From: Cloeon dipterum
Taxonomy: Eukaryota > Arthropoda > Insecta > Ephemeroptera > Baetidae
Direction: 5' to 3'
Length of the DNA stretch: 64,000 nt
Assembly (NCBI RefSeq): GCF_949628265.1
Contig: NC_088788.1
Coordinates: 36,770,959-36,834,958, forward strand
Part shown: one piece after another, positions 32,311 to 60,805 of the stretch
Position numbering within the stretch: position 1 is the stretch's first letter
Layout of the letters: every line of letters begins with the position of its first letter
The notes under the pieces: generated by a model
The model's database searches: none
Seen by the model: the letters and a program-made list of their open reading frames with translations, nothing else
Told to the model about the DNA's origin: nothing
Program-made: the position numbers and the translations under genes

Positions 32311-32856
32311 AACTCTCGTGTGATACCTTTACTCTAAACTGAAATAATATTTGATTCTGCTTGCAAATTTTTAATTTAATAGCGTTGAAGGCTGCTACAA
32401 TCAGAGCATTTTCATTTATTATATTATTAAATTTACTGTTATCGAATTTATTTGTGCAAGATGATGAATACGCACGGCGATGGCACTTGCCTGCGCTACA
32501 TTTAAAATTTTGGTCAGCTGTGACTGATTCATACAATTTTTAGGATGCTGCTGGATACAGTCCTAACATTTGCGGTAACATATTAATTCAAAATTTTCGA
32601 ACAAAAACTTAAATCTTTTGCGGGTATCATAGTCATATATATTTATTTTACTTATTTAATGGCTTTTGCAGTCCTATTGGAGATTCTTACAAGGGATTCT
32701 TGTGAAGGGGATGAATTGGATGGAATATTGCAGTTTAGAAAATTGTGTGTGGCATCTTGCATTGCCGAATGTTTGGAATTGAGTTCGCAAACAGATCAGT
32801 GCAGAATCGATGCCTCCACGGGAAAAGCTTTGGAGCAATTCAAAGCACTTTTGAAG
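32311..32856 (+). pseudogene. Third copy of the 14-cysteine gene, truncated and broken
   Basis: Near-duplicate of 27457-28020. It keeps the start codon (32545), the 30-base first exon with its donor at 32575, and the third exon from 32672 (LLEILTRDSCEGDELDGILQ, SCIAECLEL, DASTGKALEQF). The acceptor of the 13-base micro-exon has been deleted. Joining the remaining exons directly shifts the frame. The homology ends at about 32840; a short divergent run reaches a GTAATT at 32857. Exons 4-8 are absent. I therefore call it a non-functional partial duplicate, related to paralogue A rather than B. Confidence 0.75.
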
Positions 32857-33312
32857 GTAATTTCGGGTTTTAAAATAAGGTGCTAATTTTCAAAATCCCC
32901 AAAAACACCCAGATATTTTAGAAAACGAGCCTTCGTGATCTTTGACCTAGCCCGATGATCTCAAATTTGGTAACTCTTAAATTGCACCAACTCAAAATGA
33001 CAAAACATTTTTACTGTGTGAATCTTATAAGACACTATCTTGACACCGCCAAATCCATCATTTGCGACTCGTGAATTCCGCTCAAATGGTGTTATCCCCT
33101 AAAGCGGTTTGAGCGAGCGAGGGGTTTAAATAATTTTAACAGAGGTGGTGCAATAGTACAGGGAGTGCGAAGGAGAGCATTATTTGCTAGTTCCCCTGAT
33201 GCAGTTGCAGTGGCAGGCGAGTTAACAGGAAGAGACAGACACAGACAAGTGGACGAGCAACATCCAAGCTGTTCAGCCTGTGTTCCACCAAACTCCGCTT
33301 CGAAAGGACAAA
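32857..33312. other. Spacer and likely 5' UTR of the ZAD gene
   Basis: About 450 bases. The part from about 33150 is GC-richer and probably the untranslated leader of the gene that starts at 33313. No TATA box is obvious. Confidence 0.4.
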
Positions 33313-33682
33313 ATGGCATTGCAGGACATGTGCAGAATCTGCGGTAGCGTGCAGGAGGACGCGACCAAGTGCCTGTCCCTGTCGAGACTGCCACCTGAGA
33401 AGGTCAAGAACTGGCTGCTCAACGTGTTCAACGAGTCCGTACGTTTTTATTAATACAAATTTTTAGCATGATATAAACTCTAAAAAAATTCAGTACAGCT
33501 TCCTGGACAAGGAGGGCTCCCCGACAATTATCTGCTCGGAGTGCACCAGCACCGCCAAAGATCTGCACAAGTTCATCACCAAGTGCTACGAGCAGAATGG
33601 TAATGTTCTACCTGAGCAGGACTGGTGGAACAACATCAAGACCACCAAGCCCAGGGGAAGGAACACTGCCGCTAATTGTTAG
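33313..33682 (+). CDS. Stand-alone ZAD (zinc-finger associated domain) protein, 104 aa
   Basis: Two exons, 33313-33438 and 33494-33682, with a 55-base intron in phase 0. The protein has the ZAD zinc-ligand pattern: C7-x2-C10 (MCRICG) and C56-x2-C59 (IICSEC). Around these is the usual helical content (LPPEKVKNWLLNVFN, TAKDLHKFITKCYEQ). ZAD is an arthropod-expanded dimerisation module normally placed before C2H2 zinc fingers. Here the chain stops about 45 residues after the last zinc ligand (KTTKPRGRNTAANC), with no fingers. It could dimerise with full-length ZAD proteins and titrate them, which is inference. Poly(A) signal AATAAA at 33867-33872; its 3' end overlaps that of the filzig-like gene. 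Confidence 0.85.
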
Positions 33683-33821
33683 ACCTCCTCAATCTTCGTG
33701 CCAAGTGTAAATTCTGTTTCAAGACGCACCGGTCGATTTAAATTGTTACGAGTCATTTTAATGGATCTCTGTTTAGATTAAATTCAGAAAGAGAAACGCA
33801 AAAATTACGACTTAAACGGTG

Positions 33822-33872
33822 TTTATTGTAGTTACATCTATCAAAAAATATAAATAGTCTAGTTGCAATAAA
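33822..33872. terminator. Overlapping convergent poly(A) signals
   Basis: The ZAD gene (+) has AATAAA at 33867-33872. The filzig-like gene (-) has AATAAA reading as TTTATT at 33822-33827. Each signal lies beyond the other, so the two 3' UTRs should overlap by at least 45 bases in antisense. Confidence 0.55.
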
Positions 33873-34094
33873 TAAGATGCCTTTTCACTAAATAAATAAG
33901 TCTAGCAGCTACTCAGTTAAAAAAACGAAAACGCGTCGAAGTATAAGCACCGCTTTTTCTCACTCGTGGTGTCCGAGAGTCTGGTGGTTCGTGGACAAAA
34001 TCACTTTTTATTTCTTTCTGCAAACTATCACATCTCGCGGCGGGAGTCTGTTGCTCGGAGGGGTTGGGGTGGCACTGGCACTCGCATTGGACGC

Positions 34095-41337
<7,243 letters not shown>

Positions 41338-41741
41338 CCTTCGACCTGCGAAAAAAATCAATTGGTCAGTCGTGTGAGGAAATGTATTTCATAGCCGCGA
41401 TAAGTAAACGGAATTCCACTAAGGATCGGTTATTTTGTGGCCTAGCTGCCGCATAGGTTTGAGGCTCAGAGAGGGAAAGGAGCTCATTCAAATTTTCAAT
41501 CATAATCACATCCTGTTGAACTTAAAAACAAGTCTCATTAGTTTGAATCACTGCAGGACTACTTCATTCCGAGACGCACTTGAAATAAAATCGTCTCCGG
41601 CACGGCATGAATAACTAATCTTTCAAAAGTACGAGTCAGGAAACTGCTCTCGAGACGCCTTGCTAAAATCTAACTGTAAACATTCAACATTCATCTCTCG
41701 TCAACTTTCACCGAACGGAAATTTCAAGAAGACACACTCAC

Positions 41742-41880
41742 CGATCTGAAACTCTGAAAGCCTGCCATAATTGCGGCCGATTGTCGACGCGGAATTCCTT
41801 GGACCGCACCACACGCGTAATTTGTTGCCGAGTGTTTGGTCACTTAACGGCATAGACGCACAACTGAAGCCGTGTAAGAC
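41742..41880 (-). other. Possible 5' UTR exon of the filzig-like gene
   Basis: On the minus strand, ATCG-GTGAGTGTG gives a strong donor at 41741/41740. It could join the acceptor just upstream of the start codon (CGCAG near 41349). The 5' limit is a guess; no TATA box is evident. Confidence 0.35.
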
Positions 41881-44800
41881 CTGCAGCCTCGCTACAAGCT
41901 AGCGCCACTTTGGGAACAAGCCGTGCCTCCCTACCACAAATGATACGGCCGCGCACCACACCAAAGGGTCATCAATTTCTGTCCCCTCAAAACTATGCTA
42001 CGGCTATTTGAAAAACTGAAAGTGACGTAATGTCCTCCTTAACCTGTGGCTCGAGCAAATAGGTCTTGAGGTTTATCTGATTTTTGGCCGGCTGCTGTCT
42101 CTATTTATATGCGAGAAACTCGTTTGGCCAGATCAAATGATACTGATTACGAGCGGCTGAGGTTTTGGCAACTGTTTCAACTAAGACTAAACCTACGTTT
42201 GGGTCGAAACTATTGTCCAATTCACCAGCCACTTAAGCATTATGCAGCTTTCCTCAAACAAAACTGGAAGAAACGGTTGTTTACTCACAATGAAACGAGC
42301 AATTTTCTGACATAACAGAATGCACTATTAAACTAATTACAAGCCAATTTGCCCTTCTTGCCTCGCGATGACTTTGGGAAAGTTCCTGAACTTGTGCTGG
42401 TGCGCAAGTGGCGATTATTTGCATTCGCGCCCTACTTCCATTGCGTTTCCGTCAAATAGAGGCAATAAAGGTGGTTTATGGCGACGCGGTAATGGCTCCT
42501 AATAGCACGCGTGCATGAGTGCGATTTACCTGCCGCATGTATGCAGCATCATTCATCGGCAGGCGTCTCGCTAAACGTGCGATAAACACGCGTCATCCGT
42601 CATCCGCCGCGCTGAATGAATCGCTTTTTGTGCAGCGAGAGTTAGAACAAAAACGCGGCTTTATTGATGTTTTGCGCGCGACCTCCTTCCAACGAGAGAG
42701 TGAGTGCCCGGAAAATCAATCGACACTTTTCTAAAAATACTCGTCGCACGGAGGATTGAAATTAAATCGCGCTCCACTGGCCACGTGCAGCCGTTGAAAT
42801 CTCCAATTCATCAGCCATGCGATATTATCTGGGGCACCTACGAAATTCGTGCGAATCGTCCGCTTCTTTTCGCAACTGAGCCGAATTAATAACCATAAGA
42901 CTTAATTTGCCTGCAGGCTTACTGTAAAATTTCCACTCCGTAAGGTAGAAATTAATGCGGCGATCTTATCCAGCGGGGTGTCAGCTTGGTGTTTCATTTA
43001 ACTTAACGTGCTAAACAAGCAAACAATTATTTCTGTCGCCTAAAAAATTCTGCATTCCGAGAAATAAACATTCTTTTATCAAAATAAAAGTCTAAAATTT
43101 AAAAAATATCATTAAATAGTTTCAAGAGAATTTATTTGCGTGACATTGAGTGACCCGAATCGGTTCGCCATGCAATTAAATGCATCAACTGAGCGTAAAG
43201 CACATGTTCAATCCGAATCCGCGGACACGCGTTTCTAATTCAGCCGTGGCAGTGGGCCATTTTGAGTTGCACGATCTTGAGAAAATATAGGCTAAGTGCA
43301 CAAGATCACCGAGCAAATATTGAAGCAAAATTCTGGTGAAATTTGTTTGCTTCTCTTCGTGGTAAATGAGGCGAAAGGCAGAATGATGAATATTGAGAGA
43401 AAGAAGAGAGTGCATGCACCAGAGAAAGTACACGCGGGTTGAACGATTAACCTGATTTAGCTGAGCGTCGGTGTTAATTAAGATTATGATTTTATTTAAT
43501 TGATTTACTGCCCTCCATTTCTAACTAGACTGCGCAGATGACACTATGCTTTGCAAACAGTTTTGTATTTATTTGTGTCTTGAGCACTCTCCCATGATGC
43601 AAGGAAACTCACGATTCCAGACGACCACGTTTTACAAATTGGATCGCGATTCCCACCTTGACACACTGCATCATGGTTAAATCAGAGTTAAAAAGTAAAA
43701 TGCCGGCAGTTGCAAAAAGAGGAAGCTCTGCTGGTCGTGAGAGTTCTACGTAATTTACGGTAAGTTGCACTTGCAGATCGAGGTCAGTGCCAGAGATAAA
43801 GAAGATGCATGCCGGCCGGCTGGACAGGACAGGGCGTTTCTTTCAAGCAACCAGCTGATCGCTTCCTCAACGAGACGTAAACATAACACACTGACCTTTC
43901 AACTCGCGTGCGCAATGTGCATATATAATGAATGCTATGTGAGTAGAAGTGGCGCATTAACAATTATTTCCAACGTACGCTCATTGTTTCTTTGTGTACG
44001 CATGAGAGTTTAAATTATTGTATCGCCGATGAAAAGAATTCATCATCGAGGTTAATGGAAATGTGTCACACGCACGACGAGGAATTTAGTTTCTCCAAAA
44101 AACGCAGTTCACTTTTTGGATGTGTCAAGTGTCAAAGAGAGTGTGAAAAATTGCAGACCGACAAAAAAGACAAGGCCGAGAATGCGAGCGCGCGGCGCAC
44201 AGCGAACAATCAACTAAAAACACATCATGCTTTTTACGAGAGAGCAACACACATCCTGCTGCTCGAAATTCAAAGCTGCCGCGTTTCCGCAAAATTATTC
44301 GGCGTGTGCCGAATTCCACCATCGCTCTGGATATTATTTTTTAGGAATAGGTAAAATTCTTTTTTCCTATAAAATTTAAAAATAAATTCGTCAAAATAAA
44401 ACGTGAAAAGGTTTTTTTAAATTTATGAGAACAATATCCCCTTATATTTTTTAATTATAGCACAATTCGAAAAGGAACCGTTCGCTGGCCCCCGCATGAC
44501 AAACGAGCGAGTGTGTGTGTGTGTGTGTGTGTTCAGAGTGCAGGTGGAGCAGAGCCATTCGCAATAATAAAGAGGCAAACACTCCGTTAGTCGATGGACA
44601 TGTCGCGATGCAACTCTCGCAAAACAAAACGTTCGATTTGGCCTCGCACTTGGCGCATCTCGGACGCCGCTTCAGATTTATTATTGTGTGTCAATGAGTC
44701 GAACGCGCCTTTTGACAGCTCGTGACTTTAACTGTGTGAATAGAAGTGCTAAAAGCCTGGCTTGTGCTAAATAAATTATTTTTATAGGGATTTATGATGT

Positions 44801-46964
44801 GCAAAAGTTGAAGAGGACACGCAGATCAATCAAACTAAAAAAGTTGGCTCACGAAATTTCATTAAAAGCAGATTTTCTTTAAAATTTAAATAAAAATTTA
44901 AAGCTTGTGGTGTTTCGTAGCTCCATTAAAACATTTCTTTTTTATCTACAGGCGCAGAGTTTTAGTAAAGTCATAAACGATTAGCCTAGAAATTTTAGTA
45001 TCTTCCAGCAATAATTTGGTTTTGTCCTTTTGAGAGAATCGAGTCCACTTTGCTAGAGGAATAAGGCCAGATAGAAGAGGGAAAAATTGAAAATATCTCC
45101 TGGTCTGAATATCAAAGTTATGGCCGTGTGTGTGTGTGTGTGAGTACGCATTCATTCGCGGCTCATCCAAAAGCTATCCTTGCTTGTTTTCTGCCATAAG
45201 AGCGGAACCGTTAGGCTCGCCGACGACTGCAAGCACACACACACAGCAACCCACTTAATAACGAACGCACCGCGTACGCGTGCGACAGTCATAACACAGC
45301 CAGCAGCGAAATACTATGTGACAAAATCGGGCAAAATTTATATCAGGAAACGTGCATCGAAAGAGAGCAGAAGACGAGAAATCTGTCTCAACTGGATCAC
45401 GCGGAGACGCATTTTGGGCACAATCGTGCAATCTTTCCTCGTGTGTCAAATTGAAATTTTCAGCGCATGAATCATCGTCATGGAGAGTGAGACTGAAGTA
45501 TTATTTGTTTGTTTGCAATTTTTTTCTGCTGAACTAAAACAAAATAAGCCAATGACTAAGTTTAATTTTCTTTCCATTTTTTTTTAAATTCTTGGATGAA
45601 GTAATAAAATAAATTATTTTAAATTTTCCTAAACAAATTTCATCTAGTTTTTGAAAAATAAATCTCTCAATTGAAAACAACCCTCATAAACTGCTAGCAA
45701 AGGTATTAATTTCTATAAAAAATTCTCCCCTAGAAAATAAGGCAGCAATATGCTCGAGGCGCGGCATCGCAGGTGAAATATAAAAACAACTTGTGAAGAA
45801 GGTTCGTTTACCTGGGAAGAGCGAGATTTTGGAGAAGCTAGGATGGAAATCCTAACAGGCGAGTGCCGGCGAATCCATGGGCGCACGTGTGAGTGTGTCT
45901 TTGCCGAACGCCCACCGTCGCCGCTGAGGTGCACGCGGTAACTGACGGCCAGGCAAGCAGGACCCTGACTTTGAGAAAACACAAGCCGGTGGCGGCGCGC
46001 GCATCCCTACCTACCTTCCGTCCGTTCGTCCGTCCGCCGCGCGCTCTGATCCTACTAACCTGCTTTCCACGCACGCGGAGCACAGCCTTCCACAGCACAG
46101 CACTTGTGTGCATCTCCTGTCGCGACAAGCCACTAGCCAGAGCCTGCCTGCAACGCACTTCTGGCCCACACACACAATTCAATTCCTTTCAGCATCTCTG
46201 CTTACTCATAATCCAACGCGAAAGTTTGGCTGAGTAATTCGAAAGGCCAATATTTTAACTTTTGGGTACGTGTTAAACAATTTCTATTTGATGATGATGA
46301 AGGAAAGAATTAAATTTTTAAAAGATTTTAACTCAATTCTAAAATTCAATACTTTTAGTCATAAACTGAGGAAACGTTTTTTTCGCGAAATTATTAAATT
46401 TGTGTAGCCTTTCCACGTGCAGTACGTGCTAAGAAATGTCGATTTGATGGTTTGAGCAATTTATTTAAAATTTAAAAATTGATTAAAAATACAATGTCTA
46501 CTATTTAATCTGCAAGAAAGTGACCTATCACTCTGCGCGAGTGAGGATACATCAATTAAGTTACTTCATTTCCTGCCTGTGATATAAGAACAAAAATTGC
46601 CTATATTTGATGTGGCGGCGAGTTCAAACTTACCTGCGTAACAAAAAGACGTACTTGCGTTAGCAAATTTAATATTAATTTTTAATTTGTTGTGCAATTT
46701 TCGCAATTGCAACTCTTGAAAATTGAGTTTAATTGTCGCACACACTGTTATTCGATTATACTGGTGATACCGGTTTCTGATAGAAAACACATTTTTCACC
46801 AAATCTTCGCTTCTAATCGTCAGATCTACAAAAACTGCACACTTCTTCACGACCTCCCTTAGATAGCTGAAACAGCCAAGGGGTGTCAACCCCTTTACGA
46901 TCCTATTGAGGGTTAATTTCAGTGAGATGCGATCAATAATCTTTTTTAAATTTTACGTTTTTAG

Positions 46965-47100
46965 GGTGCAAAATAGGGGTTGAAGGGGTGGCACCCTTAT
47001 ATACTACTTTGGCTATCTAGAGGAGGTTGAGACGTGTCTAGCGGTGTGCGATTTTTGAAAATCCAATCACCAGAAGCTGAGATTCGGGCGTGCAAACAAT
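46965..47100 (+). repeat. Dispersed repeat, copy 4
   Basis: Clearest copy: TTTTAGGGTGC, AGGGGTTGAAGGGGTGGCAC, AGGAGGTTGAGACGTGTCTA and CAGAAGCTGAGATTCGGGC. Related segments continue to about 47460; a GGGCCTAGTTT-plus-GTAAAAA word near 47420 recurs near 48725. Confidence 0.45.
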
Positions 47101-49562
47101 ATCAGAAAACCCGAAAAAACCCACCAATATATTTAAATTTTAATTTCTTTAATTTTTAAAAAAAAATGAGCAAAATGCCATTCTAGATTTTTTTTCCTTG
47201 CCAAACTATTTTTGTGCTCTATACAAAAAGGCTATATCTGAATCACAAATTTCAATTTTTTTAGTGACTTTGAGTTCAACAGAAAAGTTGTTTTTCTTGA
47301 CGAGACGAGTTCAACGGAGTCCGATTTTTGTTCTATGACCAGTTTGAACCGATTTGGAGAAAACTCAAAAATTCAAGTGCCTGTGAAACCAGCGAATGTG
47401 TGAAATCGTGGCGGTTTAGGGGGCCTAGTTTCAGTAGTAAAAATTTCATTCTATCTCAATTAATTTGGTCAAAAAACAATAACAATTATTCTCACCTGAA
47501 CAATCAGTGCTAATGCTAACTGCAGCGAAATAAAGGATGCGAAAAATGTAGCATATTATATTCTGGACGTATGTAATTGCAGAAGCACAGCAGCTGGCCG
47601 AACCAACTCGCAATTAGTCTAGATAACGTGTCGTGCGGCATTGGAAATTGGTTGGCGTGTATTGAATTAGATTTCACGCTTGCCGATCATCTCTTCTCTC
47701 ATTCTCTGCTCTGCTCGCCGCTCGACAATTATTGGACTGTCACGATATTGATAATTCTCGCATCCAGTTCCTTTCTAATGAGCATTCAGCCGGCTGGGGC
47801 GACAACAAAGGTAAAAAATAAAAGTGGGTCGGACGCGATTTTTGGCCCAAAAGAGAGTGAGAATCGTTTCCTTTGTGTTCTCTTCTCCCAGGTGAGAAAT
47901 ACCAAAGCGCAGATAAGAGTTTGAACGAGCCATTAGCGGCACAAAAGCTTTTAACATTCACACTGGATTTGAAAAATGTTTTGAGATGCCTTTGACAAAG
48001 ACTTGTTACCATTTCTGTCCACATAATATATGAGAAACACAAGATTTTGGATTTTGTTTCTTACTAAAATGAATTTAACACAAGGTTATTGTCATTTAAA
48101 CTGATTTTCAATTTTAAAAAATATAAAGATTTTGTGGGTTTCTATTTAAAATTGTAATTTGATGCGATAAAATATATTCTGTGTCAAATTGAAATTTATT
48201 TTTGCTTATATTTAATAGGCACACTTTGCATTTTGGCGAATGTGACTCATGCACCTGTTCAATAAACCACCACTCCCAATAACTTTCTATTAAGCGTAGT
48301 CGATGTGAGCCAGATGAGAAAGGCAAAATTGCCTCCTCCAGGGTATGTGGTTTGAATTTTAATTACGCGGAAAAGATTGAAATTATTATGATCTATATCT
48401 GCGCATCCTGTTAACCTTTTTTGTTTCCTTTAGGTGTGCTCTAGATGAGCCATATTCTCTGCTCACGTATTTCTAAGACATTTTCGTGTCCTTCTACGAG
48501 CAAGATGTGACTGGGTTTAAAAAAAGGTTAATATCTGTCAAAAACATAAAAACACCGCTTGACTTTTAATAATTTCCCCTAGATAGCATAGATTTCAATA
48601 CATAAAATTTCAATTTTGAATTTTGAATTCCATTTCGTAAATCCGATTATAGTGACCTTTTACCTTTGACCCACCACTTTAAGATCAATAGGAAAGTCAG
48701 AATCGAGGTGTTTTCGGTGCGATCGGGCCTAGTTTAAGTGTAAAAAAAACCTATAGGAGCCATTTCCAAGAAAGATATTTGAAAGATATTTTTAATGAGC
48801 AAATAATGTTTACAATCAGAAAAGGTTGGAGTAGAAAAAAAGTAAAATACTACATTTTGTATCGCCTGTTAAGGAAATAGTGGTGATTTATTTGCTTCAA
48901 TTGCATATAAATTTTTGAAAGTTTAATTATGAACACTTTGTCTCGTAAACATGTGTTTTTCAGGCAATTTTTGCTGACCATCCTGCAGGAGTGTTGAAAA
49001 CATTCATTCACTTAAAATAGATGACTTTTTAGTAAATGCCTAGCGGCCCGGCAGCACCACCTATTAAATTTACAAAAGCTGGAGATGACTCACATTTTTA
49101 AACGAATCAGATTTCTATTTTCGGTGTCTGCAGGGCACCAAGAAAGAAAACAAAGCCAAAAAATGCGTACGAAATGCTGGAGGCATCCCTTGTCCTTTTG
49201 ACCTTGTCTGCAAGTGAAAAGAAAAGGCAAAACAATGGGCGAGGCGCAACAAATCGAGTGTTTCGGCGAAACGAAGCATCCAAATGCAATCAAAGGGCTG
49301 TTTGTTTTGACTGTTGGCTATGCGATGCGGTAGGCCGCAAAATATCAATCTCAATCAAACTGGGATTTTCACGGAGTGCCTGCTTTTAATTCCCATTCGG
49401 CGCGTTGTGCCAGATAAGAGAAGCTAGAAAATTACAGCACCGGATCCAGGCCACTTCATCTCATGTGCATTAATTACGATTTGTCGAGTTATTCTCTCGC
49501 GATGCGAGCCATAAATTTCCAACTTGAAGTAAATATGCCGAGCGCGATGCAGATTTCCTTTT

Positions 49563-49584
49563 CCGCCGCCGCCGCCGCCGCCGC
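49563..49584 (+). repeat. CCG trinucleotide repeat
   Basis: About seven CCG units; a shorter run lies at 49739-49752. No gene surrounds it, so the Ala or Arg runs it would encode are not supported. Confidence 0.85.
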
Positions 49585-51376
49585 TGCAGAGAAATCGCTT
49601 CAAGTGGACCAAAAACCAATCTCATCTTTGTACCATTTGTTTGAGTTGTCAATGCGCGCGTTTTAGAGAGGATTTCACTCGGCGTAGAGATGATTGAACG
49701 AGGCGATGACACCTGCCGCGCAAATTACTCTAATGGACGCCGCCGCCGCCGATTTGCACACGTATCCGAGTCACGATCGCGGCTTGTTTATTTATTTCCT
49801 TAGCCTCTTCTCGTGACACGAATTCGGCACTTTTTCAAACAAACTTCGCTCTTTCTCATTTCCGTCGAAGAAAAAGAAAATTAAACGATTTGACGAACTA
49901 ATTAGAATGCTTTTTATTTGAAAACTCCTCTTTAGCGGTCTTCTGCGTCCTGATCATTATAATTTTAAAAAAACGACGTCTATCATTAAAATGTTTAGTT
50001 TTGGTATGATGAAGAATTTTTTTAGAAATATTTGATAGAGCAGTAAATCTTCTCAACCATCAAAAATTTATAAATTAGTCAGGATGAAAAAGAACGGTGA
50101 AAACTGGGAAAATCAGTCTTCCGGAACTTTCAAAATTGACATTATCTCGACAACTTTTAAATTTGCAAAAAGATTATTGGAATTTTTGAACTTTGCGTAA
50201 ATTCGGAGTTTGAATTTGAATATCTCAAAAATGAAATTTTTAAATTCTGCTCAAAGTATGTAATTAGAAATTTTCCTAAGAGAGTGTAACATGCCTGGAA
50301 AATTTCAGGATGGTGAAAATTTGAATTTTTTAGTTCTAAGAAAGTCAAAATTGCGTGATCGATTAATTTTTACAATGGGAAAATGGGAAAATGCTAGGGG
50401 TCACTCCTGAGGTCGAAAAAGACCATCAGAAATTGAACCCTGGTGTCAGGGTAGCCCTCGGGAATTAGATTTCCAAGTGTAGCTACTTTGACGACGCCTG
50501 ACGGCCTCTGTGATGGTTTGATTTTCAAGATCGGAACGGATATGTTGCAGAAATTGTGAAACTCGACCCTTTGGAACCAGATTTTGGTCACAAATATAAA
50601 ATAAAATAATTTTATCTACCTGTTTCACAAACGTTTGGGATCTTTTCAATTATTCTATCATTTTTTGTACTGTAGAGGGAGCTAGATTTGTATTTATAAA
50701 TAAAAACTATTGAAAGAGAAGCCCATGTAAATAATTTATATATCAGTTTCTTTTGTTTTCAAAAATTAATTTTTTCAATATTTGAACTTGAAAAGGTATT
50801 TTGAATAAAAACTAGATTCAGGGAAGAAAAAAGACACAGTTTGCATTGAAAATCTTTAATGATTTCATGTAATGCGCGCATTAAAAATTAGAAAATCACA
50901 ATCATTCTCTTAAATCTAGAAATCCTAAGTACACAACGATTTCTTCTAAGTAATATCACACTCTTTTTCATTCAACCAATAAATAAACTGCATCAAAGGT
51001 ATAAATTAGAGCACTCTGTCCGTGTACACGCGCGTGCAATTCCATTGCACCTGGATGGCCCTCCTTAGAACGCATATACTTGAACAAACAAATAAATTAT
51101 TTCGGTTGTCCGCTTGGAAAAGCCATAGTCAACAATTTGTATGGCATTTGCATTTTCTTCTCGAATTCGTATGAATCGTCATCCGGGCCCACCCACAACC
51201 TAGCTGATCAACAAAATTTTCTTGTTCTAAACCATTGAACTTGGAATTTCCACTCTTGACCTTGCTGTCAATTTCAGCAAGAGCACACTGTCTTTTCGTA
51301 ATGGAAATTGCCAAGACTAGAACAACACTTTGCTTTTCCTCGCTTGAATCGTCACTCTGGTTGGCCTCGCTTACAA

Positions 51377-60805
<9,429 letters not shown>

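Larger units (their letters stand above)
41881..51376. other. Long intergenic region between the two proteases
   Basis: About 9.5 kb with no supported gene. It holds GT/CA microsatellites near 44513 and 45122, a dispersed repeat at 46965-47100, and CCG repeats at 49563-49584 and 49739-49752. A GC-richer block at 45.85-46.18 kb has a minus-strand GCAG-GTTAGTAGG donor near 46060 and may be an alternative first exon of the filzig-like gene. Open frames here overlap on both strands and look random. Confidence 0.5.
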
